The notes beneath the pieces were generated by a model. That model searched no databases. It saw nothing but the letters and a program-made list of their open reading frames with translations, and was not told the origin of the DNA. A program made the position numbers and the translations under genes. Below are positions 53,331-62,270 of a DNA stretch of 64,000 nucleotides, piece by piece (the first letter of the stretch is position 1; each line of letters begins with the position of its first letter). The DNA is from Mycolicibacterium sp. CBMA 234. GTDB lineage: Bacteria > Actinomycetota > Actinomycetes > Mycobacteriales > Mycobacteriaceae. Where the stretch lies: positions 124,001 to 188,000 of the forward strand of contig NZ_MPKW01000006.1 in NCBI RefSeq assembly GCF_009729415.1. The letters are read 5' to 3'.

Positions 53331-54008
53331 ATGAGTGTTGCGGGCGTGGAACAGCTCGATGACGTTGCCTCCGAGGAGATGTCGTTTGCCGAGCAGGCGT
53401 ACCTGGTGATCCGCGACAAGCTCATCATGCTCGACATCCGGCCCAACGAAGCCATCGTGGAAAGTGATCTGGCCGCGGAGCTCAAACTGGGCCGCACTCC
53501 CGTCCGCGAGGCGCTCAAGCGCTTGGAAGTGGATCGGCTGGTGGTCTCGTTTCCGCGCAGGGGCACCTTTGCTACGGGCGTCGACGTCGCCGACCTCCGC
53601 CACATCTCGCAGATTCGGGTCAATCTCGAACCCGTCGCTGCGCGCTCGGCCGCTGAGAACGCCTCCGCCGACGTTCGTGCGGGCCTGCGCAAGCTGGCTG
53701 ATCGCACCGAAGCGCTCGATGTCGAGAACATTCACCGCGACGAACTGATGCGGTGGGATCTGCGGGCGCACCGCGCGATCTACCGGGCCACCGGAAATCC
53801 CCATCTAGAAGACGTACTGGTCCGCTACGACAACCTGGCGACCCGTATCTTCTGTTTGTTTCTCGACCGGTTGCCGACCGTGGCCAAGCACGTAGGCGAG
53901 CACGCCGAACTTCTCCGGACCATCGCCGCCGGCGATGGGGATGCCGCTGCACAGATTGCGCTCGACCACGTCATCGGATTCGAGAAAGCCGTCCGCGCGA
54001 TCGTCTGA
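53331..54008 (+). CDS. GntR-family (FCD) transcriptional regulator 2
   Basis: 225 residues from ATG 53331 (GGGAAGGTGGA upstream). Paralog of the preceding regulator: LIMLDIRPNEAIVESDLAAELKLGRTPVREALKRLE and PRRGTFATGV in the winged helix, and DLRAHRAIYRATGNPHLEDVL in the FCD domain. Near-identical recognition helices (GRTPVREALKRLE in both) predict overlapping operators. The differing ligand domains could sense different betaine-pathway intermediates; that is inference. Confidence 0.92.
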   Translation: MSVAGVEQLDDVASEEMSFAEQAYLVIRDKLIMLDIRPNEAIVESDLAAELKLGRTPVREALKRLEVDRLVVSFPRRGTFATGVDVADLRHISQIRVNLEPVAARSAAENASADVRAGLRKLADRTEALDVENIHRDELMRWDLRAHRAIYRATGNPHLEDVLVRYDNLATRIFCLFLDRLPTVAKHVGEHAELLRTIAAGDGDAAAQIALDHVIGFEKAVRAIV

Positions 54009-54051
54009 GGTGCCAGACGAACGCAACCACACGCATCACAACGTGGCTATT

Positions 54052-54061
54052 GTTGCGTAAT
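54052..54061. promoter_or_regulatory. Candidate IclR operator at iclR start
   Basis: GTTGCGTAAT overlaps the ATG at 54060. ACGCAAC, its inverse, lies at 54021-54027. The same GTTGCRT motif occurs twice before the Rieske operon. Confidence 0.5.
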
Positions 54062-54842
54062 GAGCAACAGCGTCGTTGATTCTGGCAGTGGCGGCGTGCA
54101 GTCCGTCGACCGCGCGCTGTATGTCTTGGAGATCCTCGCGCGCCGCGGTGAAGCCGGAGTCACCGAGCTGGCGGCGGACATCGGGGTGCACAAATCGACG
54201 GTCTCGCGCCTCCTCGCGGCGCTGGAGGACCGCGAACTCGTCGAGCAGGCTTTTGAGCGCGGCAAGTATCGACTCGGATTCGGCATCCTGCGGCTGGCCA
54301 ATGCGGTGTCGGGCCGTCTCGACGTCACGCGGCAGGGTCGGGACGTCTGCGAGCGCCTGGCGACCGAGGTCGGTGAGACCGTCAACATCGCTGTGCTGCG
54401 GTCGGAGTACGCGGTGAACGTGGACCAGGCACGCGGGCCGTCCGCCATCGGTACCCATAACTGGGTGGGTGAACTCACCCCGTTGCACGCGACGTCGAGC
54501 GGCAAGGTGTTGCTGGCCTCCATGGCCGCGGATGCCCGCCGAGACTTGGTGGCGGAAGCCGGGCTGCAGAGGTTCACCGAACACACCATCACTTCGCCCG
54601 AGAGACTGGAAGCGCAGCTACGGGACGTGGCTCGAGACGGTTACGTGGTGTCGTTGGAAGAGCTTGAGCCTGGCCTCAACGCCGTCGCCGCGCCGATTCG
54701 CGATCACAGCGGTGTGGTGATCGCGGCGCTGAGCGTGTCCGGTCCGGCGTATCGACTCACCGCAGAACGTACGCGGGATATTGCGCCGGTGGTGGTCTCG
54801 GCCGCTGACGATGTCAGCCGTCGGATGGGCTACCAGGGCTAG
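54060..54842 (+). CDS. IclR-family transcriptional regulator
   Basis: 260 residues. N-terminal winged helix (about 14-75, SVDRALYVLEILARRGEAGVTELAADIGVHKSTVSRLL), then the IclR effector domain (about 90-255) with LHATSSGKVLLA and GLNAVAAPIRDHSGVVIAALSVSGPAYRL. Lies upstream of the Rieske ferredoxin-reductase-oxygenase genes, same strand, separated by 270 bases. Shared GTTGCRT motifs in both promoters suggest it regulates itself and that operon. The ATG has no ribosome binding site close by, so translation may be leaderless. Confidence 0.92.
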   Translation: MSNSVVDSGSGGVQSVDRALYVLEILARRGEAGVTELAADIGVHKSTVSRLLAALEDRELVEQAFERGKYRLGFGILRLANAVSGRLDVTRQGRDVCERLATEVGETVNIAVLRSEYAVNVDQARGPSAIGTHNWVGELTPLHATSSGKVLLASMAADARRDLVAEAGLQRFTEHTITSPERLEAQLRDVARDGYVVSLEELEPGLNAVAAPIRDHSGVVIAALSVSGPAYRLTAERTRDIAPVVVSAADDVSRRMGYQG

Positions 54843-55052
54843 CTGCTCCGAATCGCCGCCAGTCGGATTCAGGAGATTTGACGAATTCCACTGGATATCA
54901 GATCAACATCGGCATGCTTGACCACCTGCCGTGGGCCGGGGTTTCGGCGCAAGCCTGATTGACGTGGGTTTTCGCGCGGATCGAGGCGATTGATAAGTCC
55001 GCGTAAACGGTGCGGCTCTGCCCTTGACAGGGACTGTGACTGCCGACACACT

Positions 55053-55090
55053 GTTGCATAATACGAATCACGTTGCGTCAGACGCGTCAA
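55053..55090. promoter_or_regulatory. Two 19-bp direct repeats, candidate IclR operators
   Basis: GTTGCATAATACGAATCAC (55053-55071) is followed directly by GTTGCGTCAGACGCGTCAA (55072-55090), sharing GTTGC-T-A-ACG--TCA. They lie 22-60 bases upstream of the Rieske ferredoxin ATG. A TTGACA at 55024 may be part of a promoter. Confidence 0.6.
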
Positions 55091-55112
55091 ACTCACTGAG
55101 AGGGCACACCCG

Positions 55113-55475
55113 ATGCTTGAGATCTGTCCGCTCTCCGAACTCCCGCCCGGCGAGGCTCGGCGGGTGGAATCTGACCCGCCCATCGCGGTCTTCCACACCG
55201 AGGACGGCGAGGTGTTCGCCATTGACGACACCTGTTCGCATCAGGACGCGTCACTTGCCGACGGCTGGCTGGAGGGGTGCGACGTCGAGTGCCCGCTGCA
55301 TGCCTCGCGGTTCAATCTCCGCACCGGCGCGGTCGACGCGCCACCGGCCAAGTTGCCGGTCCGCACCCACACGGTCGTGATCTCGGACGGCGTAATCCAC
55401 GTCGAACTGAGCACCGAGAAGCCCAACCTGCCGCCGGACATCCGGGCTCGACTTGGTGTAGCGGGGCAGTCGTGA
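55113..55475 (+). CDS. Rieske [2Fe-2S] ferredoxin component
   Basis: 120 residues, soluble. Rieske cluster ligands CSH and CPLH in the CxH-X16-CxxH arrangement (DTCSHQDASLADGWLEG to CPLHASRFNLRTG). Small electron carrier linking the reductase to a Rieske oxygenase. The following reductase starts inside its stop (GTGA), and the oxygenase comes next: a three-component system. Glycine betaine demethylation is the likely role from context. Confidence 0.92.
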   Translation: MLEICPLSELPPGEARRVESDPPIAVFHTEDGEVFAIDDTCSHQDASLADGWLEGCDVECPLHASRFNLRTGAVDAPPAKLPVRTHTVVISDGVIHVELSTEKPNLPPDIRARLGVAGQS

Positions 55476-56668
55476 AGCACGTCGCGATCGTGGGGGCGTC
55501 GCTCGCGGGCCTGTCCGCAGCGAGGGCGCTGCGGACGCAGGGATTCGACGGGCAGCTGACCGTCATCGGCGACGAGGCGCGGCGGCCTTACGACCGCCCG
55601 CCGCTGTCGAAAGAGTTCCTCTGCGGCAACGTCTCCGAAGCCGACCTCGCTCTGGAATCCGACGACGATCTGCAGGCGGACTGGCGATTGGGTGTTGCGG
55701 CGGTCAAGCTCGATAGCGGCTGTGGCGCAATCGAACTCGCGGACGGGACGCGCATCGACGCCGATGGCGTGGTGATCGCGACCGGCTCGCGGGCGCGGCG
55801 GTGGCCGGGGTGTGAAGACATGGCTGGCGTGCACGTGATCCGCACCATCGCGGACGCCGTGGCGTTGCGCGAAGACCTGGTGCCGGGCGCTCAGCTGGTT
55901 GTCATCGGGGCCGGCTTCATCGGGGCCGAAGTTGCCTCGACGGCCCGCAAGCTGGGTCTGGATGTCACCGTCGTCGAGGCCGCGCCCACACCGTTGCAGA
56001 CACAGCTCGGCGGGTGGCTCGGCGGCGTCGTCGCCGGCGCGCACGCCGCCAACGGAACGAAGTTGATCTGCGGTGTCGGTGTCGCCGGGCTGGTCGGTGA
56101 GAAGCGCGCGTTGCGCGCCCCCGGCAGCGTAGGTCGGGTGACCGGCGTCGACCTCGCGGACGGACGCCACCTGCCGGCCGACGTCGTCGTGGTGGGTATC
56201 GGTGGCGTGCCCAACATCGACTGGCTGCACGGAAGTGGTCTGGAGCTGGGAAACGGCGTGCACTGCGGCGCCAACGGGCAGACGGCCCTGCCGAACGTCG
56301 TCGCCGTCGGCGACTGTGCCGCCTGGCTCGACACCACCACCAACGCACGGCATCGCGTCGAGCACTGGACCGGTGCGCTGGAGCGTCCTGCGCTGGCTGT
56401 CGCGTCGTTGCTGGCCGGTGGTGCCCGGCAGGAGGCGACGGTCAAGCCGCCGTATTTCTGGTCCGATCAATACGGCTCACGCATCCAGTTCGCGGGCCTC
56501 GCACGTCCTGATGACGAGATCACCATCGAGGAGGGCAGCTGCGAAGACCGCTGCCTGCTCGCCACGTATCGGCGCGACGGCCGCCTGGTCGCGGTCCTCG
56601 GTATCGATCAGCCCCGGCTGTTCACCCGATGGCGCCGCCAGCTGATCCCCACGCCCGCCGCGGTCTAG
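55472..56668 (+). CDS. FAD-dependent ferredoxin reductase
   Basis: 398 residues from GTG 55472. Rhodocoxin/BphA4-type reductase: FAD motif VAIVGASLAGLSAARALR, RPYDRPPLSKEFL, second dinucleotide motif VVIGAGFIGAEVAS for NADH, and GVHCGANGQTALPNVVAVGDCA near the flavin. Transfers electrons from NAD(P)H to the ferredoxin encoded upstream. The first FAD glycine motif is GxSxxG, a small variation seen in this subgroup. Confidence 0.92.
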   Translation: MKHVAIVGASLAGLSAARALRTQGFDGQLTVIGDEARRPYDRPPLSKEFLCGNVSEADLALESDDDLQADWRLGVAAVKLDSGCGAIELADGTRIDADGVVIATGSRARRWPGCEDMAGVHVIRTIADAVALREDLVPGAQLVVIGAGFIGAEVASTARKLGLDVTVVEAAPTPLQTQLGGWLGGVVAGAHAANGTKLICGVGVAGLVGEKRALRAPGSVGRVTGVDLADGRHLPADVVVVGIGGVPNIDWLHGSGLELGNGVHCGANGQTALPNVVAVGDCAAWLDTTTNARHRVEHWTGALERPALAVASLLAGGARQEATVKPPYFWSDQYGSRIQFAGLARPDDEITIEEGSCEDRCLLATYRRDGRLVAVLGIDQPRLFTRWRRQLIPTPAAV

Positions 56669-56723
56669 GCCGAAGTTCTTGTATCCCAATAAAACTCACG
56701 ACGAAACATCGCAAAGGAGCTCG

Positions 56724-57851
56724 ATGACCGCCACCGTGCCAAGCCTGCCGGACAGCCTCATTTCCACTCTGGCAGGGCACTACTACACCGATCCGGAGGT
56801 CTTCGCCCTCGAGCAGGAGAAGATCTTCGAGACCATGTGGTTCTGCGTTGTGCGCTCCGCGGATCTGGATAAGCCCGGTGCGTTCAAGACCGTCCAGGTC
56901 GGTCGCGAAAGCGTTCTGGTGACCAGATCGCGCAAGGGCGAAATCAACGCATTCTTCAATGTGTGTCGGCATCGCGGCGCAAAGCTGTGCACCGAGGACA
57001 GCGGTGAGGTCAAGCGCGCGTTCCAATGTCCTTATCACGCATGGACTTACGACCTCGACGGCAAGCTTGTCGCGGCGCCGAACCTGACCAAGATGCCCGA
57101 CATCGACCGCGTCGAATATGGCCTGCGCAAGATCTCGGTCCGCGAGTGGCTCGGCTACGTGTGGGTGTGTCTGGCGGACGAGCCACCGTCGTTCGAGGAC
57201 ACCGTCATGCAGGAGATCGTCGATCGGCTCGGCGACGTCGAGTCGATCGACCATTACACGGTGGCCAATCTGAGTCTCGGTCGCCGGATCGTCTATGACG
57301 TCAAGGCCAATTGGAAGCTCATCATCGAGAACTTCATGGAGTGCTATCACTGCGCCACCATCCACCCGGAACTCACCGAGGTGCTGCCCGAGTTCGCCGA
57401 TGGCTACGCCGCGCAGTTCTACGTCGGCCACGGCGCCGAGTTCGCCGAAGAGGTCTCGGGTTTCACCATCGACGGGTCGGAGGGATTCGAGCACATCCCC
57501 GGAGTCTCCGAGGATCAGGATCGGCGTTACTACGCGATCACGGTGCGCCCGCAGGTATTCGTCAACCTGGTGCCTGATCACGTCATCATCCATCGGATGT
57601 TCCCGCTGGCGGCGGACCACACCGTCGTGGAATGCGACTGGCTGTACCTGCCACACGTCGTCGAATCGGGGCGCGACGTGAGCAAGTCGGTCGAGTTGTT
57701 CCATCGGGTCAACCAGCAGGACTTCGAAGCGTGTGAGCGCTGTCAGCCCGCGATGAGTTCCCGTGTTTACCGTGACGGCGGCGTGCTGGTGCCCAGCGAG
57801 CACCACCTCGGCGGCTTCCATGATTGGTTGCGGCACAAGCTCGCCGACTGA
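56724..57851 (+). CDS. Rieske non-heme iron oxygenase, probable glycine betaine monooxygenase
   Basis: 375 residues; AAAGGA upstream. N-terminal Rieske domain (CRHRGAKLC ... CPYHAWTYDLDG, about residues 80-125). The catalytic domain holds the mononuclear iron facial triad (NFMECYHCATIHPEL His-X4-His, distal Asp near LFHRVNQQDFEACE). The family includes choline monooxygenase, GbcA and stachydrine demethylase. Position with dgcA-sox genes favours glycine betaine to dimethylglycine. Substrate otherwise cannot be decided from sequence. Confidence 0.83.
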   Translation: MTATVPSLPDSLISTLAGHYYTDPEVFALEQEKIFETMWFCVVRSADLDKPGAFKTVQVGRESVLVTRSRKGEINAFFNVCRHRGAKLCTEDSGEVKRAFQCPYHAWTYDLDGKLVAAPNLTKMPDIDRVEYGLRKISVREWLGYVWVCLADEPPSFEDTVMQEIVDRLGDVESIDHYTVANLSLGRRIVYDVKANWKLIIENFMECYHCATIHPELTEVLPEFADGYAAQFYVGHGAEFAEEVSGFTIDGSEGFEHIPGVSEDQDRRYYAITVRPQVFVNLVPDHVIIHRMFPLAADHTVVECDWLYLPHVVESGRDVSKSVELFHRVNQQDFEACERCQPAMSSRVYRDGGVLVPSEHHLGGFHDWLRHKLAD

Positions 57852-57856
57852 TGCGG

Positions 57857-57893
57857 GTATTCGGCACCCGGCAACCGGCCGGGCGTCGAATAC
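57857..57893 (+). terminator. Terminator after the Rieske oxygenase
   Basis: GTATTCGGCACCCGG (57857-57871) pairs with CCGGGCGTCGAATAC (57879-57893), a 15-bp stem with one mismatch and one wobble and a 7-nt loop, six bases after the stop. Confidence 0.65.
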
Positions 57894-57908
57894 TCGCGGA
57901 GTTGGCGC

Positions 57909-57963
57909 GGTGTCCCGGTCGGCCGGGCCGGCTGGAGAGGCGGCCTGGGCGGGCCGGGACACC
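57909..57963 (+). other. Second long hairpin before the MFS transporter
   Basis: GGTGTCCCGG (57909-57918) pairs perfectly with CCGGGACACC (57954-57963). The GC-rich 35-nt interior can fold further. It lies in the 5' region of the transporter and could be an attenuator or a second terminator. Confidence 0.45.
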
Positions 57964-58023
57964 ATCATCCGGTCAGGCCGACGACCTACCCCATTTGAGA
58001 ACCCGTCGATCAAAGGAGTAGCG

Positions 58024-58068
58024 ATGCCCTACACATCGAGTCCTGAGGAGCATGTGCCATGTATGTGA
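58024..58068 (+). CDS. Leader mini-ORF (14 aa) overlapping the MFS start
   Basis: AAAGGAG precedes an ATG that encodes MPYTSSPEEHVPCM and stops at 58066-58068, ten bases inside the transporter gene. The transporter ribosome binding site (GAGGAG, 58045-58050) lies within it. Suggests translational coupling of the transporter to the leader. Confidence 0.5.
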   Translation: MPYTSSPEEHVPCM

Positions 58069-59423
58069 GCGAAGGCGTCTTCTCCGGCTTCTCCGACGAC
58101 CCGGCCGTGCTGGCGCGTAAGCGCCGGTTCATGACGCGGATGATCGTCGTGTTGGTCGGCGGCATGTTCCTTGACGGCTACATCCTGGGCAGCATCGGTC
58201 CGGTCACGCACACCATCGAACTGGACCCCCGGTTTACCACCGTCTGGATCGGGCTGGAGGCCGCCTCGGCGATGTTCGGCATTCTCATCGGCTCGCCTTT
58301 GGGTGGGTGGCTGGCCGATAAGTTCGGCCGTAAGCCGATTCTGTTCTGGGATCTGGCGCTATTCACGGCCTTTTCGGCTTTGCAGTTCTTCGTCGACGGA
58401 CCAGAACAGCTTTTCGCCGTTCGTCTGTTGATGGGCCTGGCCGTCGGCATCGAGTACGCGGTCGGCTTGCCGATGCTGGCGGAGTTCGCGCCGACCCATC
58501 TCCGCGGCAAACTGTTGGCCCTGACCCTGGTCGCCTGGTACGGCGGTTTCATGATCGCGTTCGTCATCGGCTACTTCATGGACCAGGCCGGTGTGGATTG
58601 GCGGGTCACGCTGGGCAGTACAACGTTCATCGCAGCCGCGCTGCTGATCGGCCGGCTCGGGTTGCCCGAGTCGCCGCGCTGGTTGTGGGCAAAGGGCAGG
58701 ACCGAAGAGGCGCACGGACTGGTCGTCGGGTATCTGGACACCGCGTACCAGACCGACATGATGAAAGCCACTGCGGGCGGCGCGAAGGGCAGTTTCAAGA
58801 TGCTGTTCTCGCCGGCGGTGTGGCGCTCGACGGTCTTCATGTCCGTGTTCTGGGCCTGCGCGGTGACACCGTACTTCGCCATCGCGACCTTCGCCGACGG
58901 CCTGCTGGGCGATATCGGCATGAAGGGCCTGATGCGCGGAGTGGTTCTCTCAGTTGTCGCCTGGTTCGGTGTGATCTTCACGATGTTCATGATCGACCGT
59001 TGGGGGCGGCGCAAGATGACCGTTCCGACCCAGTGGATCGCAGGCGGTCTGCTGGTCGCCATCGCCGTCCTCGGCAGCTTCGTGCTTCCGGTGGAGCAGG
59101 TCGGTGTGATGTCGATGCTGATGTTGGCGCTGTTCCTGGCGTACTCGTTCGTCAACGCGATGTACACCGCGTTTACTCAAATCTATCCCGCGGAGGTCTT
59201 CCCGACCGAGGTCCGGGCGATCGGTACCGGGTTCGCGGCGGCGATCAGCCGCCTCGGTGCTGCTGCGGGTCTGTTCCTGATCCCGCTCTCGATGAAGCAC
59301 CTCGGTTTCACCTGGACCATGGTCTTCGCGGGAATCATCGCCTTCGCCGGCGCGATCGTGTCGCAGATCCTGGCTCCGGAGACCAGCGGCAAGTCGCTGA
59401 GCGAATTGGACATGAGCCACTGA
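58059..59423 (+). CDS. MFS transporter (metabolite:H+ symporter type)
   Basis: 454 residues with about twelve membrane helices. MFS signatures: GGMFLDGYILGSIG at helix 1, GGWLADKFGRKP in loop 2-3, RLPESPRW-like LGLPESPRWLW after helix 6, and DRWGRRKM in loop 8-9. Sugar-porter/shikimate-type branch; substrate unknown. Location between the Rieske oxygenase and betaine aldehyde dehydrogenase suggests import of betaine or a related quaternary amine, as inference. Translation may be coupled to a 14-residue leader ORF. Confidence 0.9.
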   Translation: MYVSEGVFSGFSDDPAVLARKRRFMTRMIVVLVGGMFLDGYILGSIGPVTHTIELDPRFTTVWIGLEAASAMFGILIGSPLGGWLADKFGRKPILFWDLALFTAFSALQFFVDGPEQLFAVRLLMGLAVGIEYAVGLPMLAEFAPTHLRGKLLALTLVAWYGGFMIAFVIGYFMDQAGVDWRVTLGSTTFIAAALLIGRLGLPESPRWLWAKGRTEEAHGLVVGYLDTAYQTDMMKATAGGAKGSFKMLFSPAVWRSTVFMSVFWACAVTPYFAIATFADGLLGDIGMKGLMRGVVLSVVAWFGVIFTMFMIDRWGRRKMTVPTQWIAGGLLVAIAVLGSFVLPVEQVGVMSMLMLALFLAYSFVNAMYTAFTQIYPAEVFPTEVRAIGTGFAAAISRLGAAAGLFLIPLSMKHLGFTWTMVFAGIIAFAGAIVSQILAPETSGKSLSELDMSH

Positions 59424-59506
59424 GCGCACGCCGTACAGGCCGGGTCTGGGTCACGCCTCTGCGGACTCGGCCAGGTGCGGCGCGAGGCGGGAGGACAATT
59501 CGGTTC

Positions 59507-60301
59507 ATGACGATGCGGGTGGCCGTAATCGGTGATGTGGGTGGGCACGTTGAGGAGTTGCGTCGAGAACTGCGGTCTCTCGGCGCCTCCGAAACCGGGG
59601 TGCTACCCGATGATTTGGTTGTGATCCAGGTGGGGGATCTGGTGCACCGCGGCCCTGAGTCCGAAGGGGTCGTTCGCCTGGTCCACTACTACTTGAATGC
59701 TTATCCCGGGCAGTGGATTCAGCTCGTGGGCAATCACGAGGTCCTGTATCTGCGGCCGAACAGTTTTCTGTGGGCGGACCGGATCGGCTACCTGGAACAG
59801 CGCATCCTGAGGAAGTGGTGGACCGACGGCAAGCTGCACGCCGCGGTCGCCGTCGAGACCGACGAAGAGGATTTCCTGGTGACGCACGCCGGGGTCACCG
59901 AGCAGTTCTGGCGTGAGCACCTGCTGGCCCCCCGTACCGCGCAGCAGGCGGCGCGCCGGATCAACAGCTTGGCCCGCACGGGATGCCCGACGCTCTACGG
60001 CGGCGGTGCCATGCTCGGCCCGCCGAATCCGATGGCGGGTCCGTTATGGGCCAGCCGCAACGATGAGCTGGTTCCCGGGTGGGAAGGTACGACGCTCCCG
60101 TTCAGTCAGGTGCACGGGCACAGTGGCTCGCACGGTGAGTCCGACCATCCGGCAACCACTTACGATGCGCGGCTCCATCATGAGGAGACCCGCTTTCCGG
60201 GTGGTCGTCTCATCGGCATCGACCCCGGCCACCTCGCCGAAGCGACCCCGGTGTGGGGCGCCTTCGTTGTCACGACCGGCTCCCGGCCCACCGTCGCTTG
60301 A
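59507..60301 (+). CDS. Calcineurin-like metallophosphoesterase
   Basis: 264 residues from ATG 59507 (GGAGGA upstream; ATG 59513 is an alternative). Metal-site motifs: GDVGGHVEEL (GDxxGH variant), VIQVGDLVHRGPES (GDxxxRG), QLVGNHEVLYL (GNHE), VTHAGV and VHGHSGSH for the C-terminal histidines. Resembles the PPP-type bacterial phosphoesterases (ApaH/PrpE-like). It lies 20 bases ahead of the cNMP/CBS/DUF294 gene, so probably one transcript. Substrate unknown; Ser/Thr-phosphoprotein or nucleotide substrates are possible. Confidence 0.85.
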   Translation: MTMRVAVIGDVGGHVEELRRELRSLGASETGVLPDDLVVIQVGDLVHRGPESEGVVRLVHYYLNAYPGQWIQLVGNHEVLYLRPNSFLWADRIGYLEQRILRKWWTDGKLHAAVAVETDEEDFLVTHAGVTEQFWREHLLAPRTAQQAARRINSLARTGCPTLYGGGAMLGPPNPMAGPLWASRNDELVPGWEGTTLPFSQVHGHSGSHGESDHPATTYDARLHHEETRFPGGRLIGIDPGHLAEATPVWGAFVVTTGSRPTVA

Positions 60302-60321
60302 GCGACTCCTGAGAGGACTGC

Positions 60322-62214
60322 ATGTCGACTGAGCTCGAGGCCGAACTGGCCGAACTGCTGGCGCAATGCCCGCCGTTCGATTCGCTGAGCCCGGCCGATC
60401 GCGCCGCCGCGGTGGCCGCGGCGCATATCGAGGAGTACCACGCGGGCGACCTGATCCTGGATGCCTTCGCCACGATGCCTACGGGCATCGGGTTGGTGAT
60501 GTCGGGAGAGATCAACCTCTGGTTCGATCGGGAACGAATCGGTGAGGGGCCCGCCGATAAGTTCACCCGTGGAGCGCCGATCGGGTTCACGGCAGTGCTG
60601 GCCGGGCAGCCGGTGGGCCCGCGGGTCGAGGCGAAGACCAAGGTGGTCGTCGCCCAGTTGCCGTCCGAGATCGTCATTCCGGCGTTCGCATCCCGTAGCG
60701 GCGCGCGTTTCCTGGCTGACGAGATCGCGCACGTGCGTGGGCTCACCACCGCTCGGCCCAGGTACACGCTGCTGTCCGACCTGGTCTACCGAGACCCGCT
60801 CGTCGTGCCGGCCGACGAGTCGGTGACGGCGCTCGCAGCGCGCATGACCGAGCTTGGCCTGCCGTACGCCGCCGTCCAGACGGGTACCGGCGAGTTCGGC
60901 TTGGTGACCGATGAAGCCTTGCGCCGCAAGGTAATTGGGGAAGGCTTGCCGCGGGAATCGTCCGCGAAGGAAGTGATGGACTATCCCGCGATCACTGCAT
61001 CAGCGAGTATGTCGTCGGCTGACGCCCTGATCATGCTGCTTGATCACGGCGTCTCGTTCCTGCTCGTCACCGGTGATGACGGCCGCCTGAAAGGCGCGGT
61101 AGGTGAGCGTGACTTCATGCTCGCGCCCACCACTGCCGGTGTCAGCTTGAACGCACAGATCCGGCAGGCCCGCAGCATCGATGGTCTGGTCACGTATGCG
61201 CGTCGGGTTCCGGCGATGCTTGCCGACATCTTGGCGCGCGGCCTGACGGCTGATCGGGTGATTGCCGTCCATTCGGCGCTGATCGCCTCGATCACTCGGC
61301 GCGCGATCTTCTTGGTCTTCGACCATGAGGAGTTCAACGATCTGTCGATTGATGCCTTCACCTGGCTCTCGCTCGGCAGCAACGGCCGGCGGGAAGCGGT
61401 GCCCTCGTCCGACGTCGATGCCGCGGTGACTTTCGCGGATTCGTACGAGGACCAGATCCCGCGCTACCGCGAAGCATTCAGCGTCGTGGGGGACGTGCTC
61501 CAGCTCTGCGGCATCGGCGTCGACGATCACCATTCGTTCCCGTCGCACCCGGGGTTCTCGCGTACCGACTCGCAGTGGCGGGAGGCAGCGCAACGTTGGC
61601 TCACCAATCCCCAGCAGAACCAGGGCACCATCATGGCCTCGCTCCTGGTGGACGCCCGGCCGATCTTTGGCGACCCGGCGCTGCCGGAGCCCGCACGAGT
61701 CTTCCGCGACTTCAATCAGCATCCAGCGACAGTCGAACTGCTGCTGCAGGATTCGCTCTCGCGCCGCGCTCGCCTGCTCTCGGTGCGGGACCGGATCATC
61801 GGGCGCGACGAGAAGTTCGACATCAAAGGCCGCGGATTGCTGCCGATCGTCAACGTCGCCAGGTGGGCCTCGCTCAGCGCCGGTTCCCAGGAGCTGCACA
61901 CTGTCGACCGGCTCCGCGTCGCCGCGGGGTCGGAGGTGCTGACCGACCGTTCCGCGAGCCGACTGATCGAAGCGTTCGACGCGCTCCAACTGCTCCGGCT
62001 GGAACACCAGTTGCGTCAGATCGAGGCGGGTCAGCGTCCCGACGACATCATCGACCTCAACGAGCTCTCGCCCATCGACCGCAGCACCATCGAGCAGACC
62101 GTCAAAGAGATCGCCGATGTACAGCGCCGTATGGGCCGCGTCGCGCATATGAATTCCGGTGCTGAACTGGTCAAACGCGGCCAGCCGGGGGCGACGTCGC
62201 GGAAGACCAAATAG
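60322..62214 (+). CDS. cNMP-binding/CBS/DUF294 nucleotidyltransferase-like regulator
   Basis: 630 residues. Order: cyclic-nucleotide-binding-like domain (about 10-140); two CBS domains (about 150-285, LSDLVYRDPLVVPADESVTALAARM and VMDYPAITASASMSSADALIMLLDHG); DUF294 nucleotidyltransferase core (about 340-450) with WLSLGSNGRREAVPSSDVDAAV (GSxGRxE and DxD-type metal residues); and a helical C-terminal domain. Related in layout to GlnD-like signalling enzymes. Neighbours suggest coupling of nucleotide status to betaine use; function not established. Confidence 0.87.
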   Translation: MSTELEAELAELLAQCPPFDSLSPADRAAAVAAAHIEEYHAGDLILDAFATMPTGIGLVMSGEINLWFDRERIGEGPADKFTRGAPIGFTAVLAGQPVGPRVEAKTKVVVAQLPSEIVIPAFASRSGARFLADEIAHVRGLTTARPRYTLLSDLVYRDPLVVPADESVTALAARMTELGLPYAAVQTGTGEFGLVTDEALRRKVIGEGLPRESSAKEVMDYPAITASASMSSADALIMLLDHGVSFLLVTGDDGRLKGAVGERDFMLAPTTAGVSLNAQIRQARSIDGLVTYARRVPAMLADILARGLTADRVIAVHSALIASITRRAIFLVFDHEEFNDLSIDAFTWLSLGSNGRREAVPSSDVDAAVTFADSYEDQIPRYREAFSVVGDVLQLCGIGVDDHHSFPSHPGFSRTDSQWREAAQRWLTNPQQNQGTIMASLLVDARPIFGDPALPEPARVFRDFNQHPATVELLLQDSLSRRARLLSVRDRIIGRDEKFDIKGRGLLPIVNVARWASLSAGSQELHTVDRLRVAAGSEVLTDRSASRLIEAFDALQLLRLEHQLRQIEAGQRPDDIIDLNELSPIDRSTIEQTVKEIADVQRRMGRVAHMNSGAELVKRGQPGATSRKTK

Positions 62215-62270
62215 CGCCCAAAATATATGTCAGATCAAAATCGCAAACGCGTTGATTTCTGATCGACTTG

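Noticed and set aside
53254..54061. A single operator class for GntR and IclR genes
   Set aside because: The AT-rich palindromes and the GTTGCRT repeats share no bases and occur at different promoters.
62222..62230. AATATATGT as a fifth GntR operator
   Set aside because: It lacks the palindromic TRATATATYA ends; only the ATATAT core matches.
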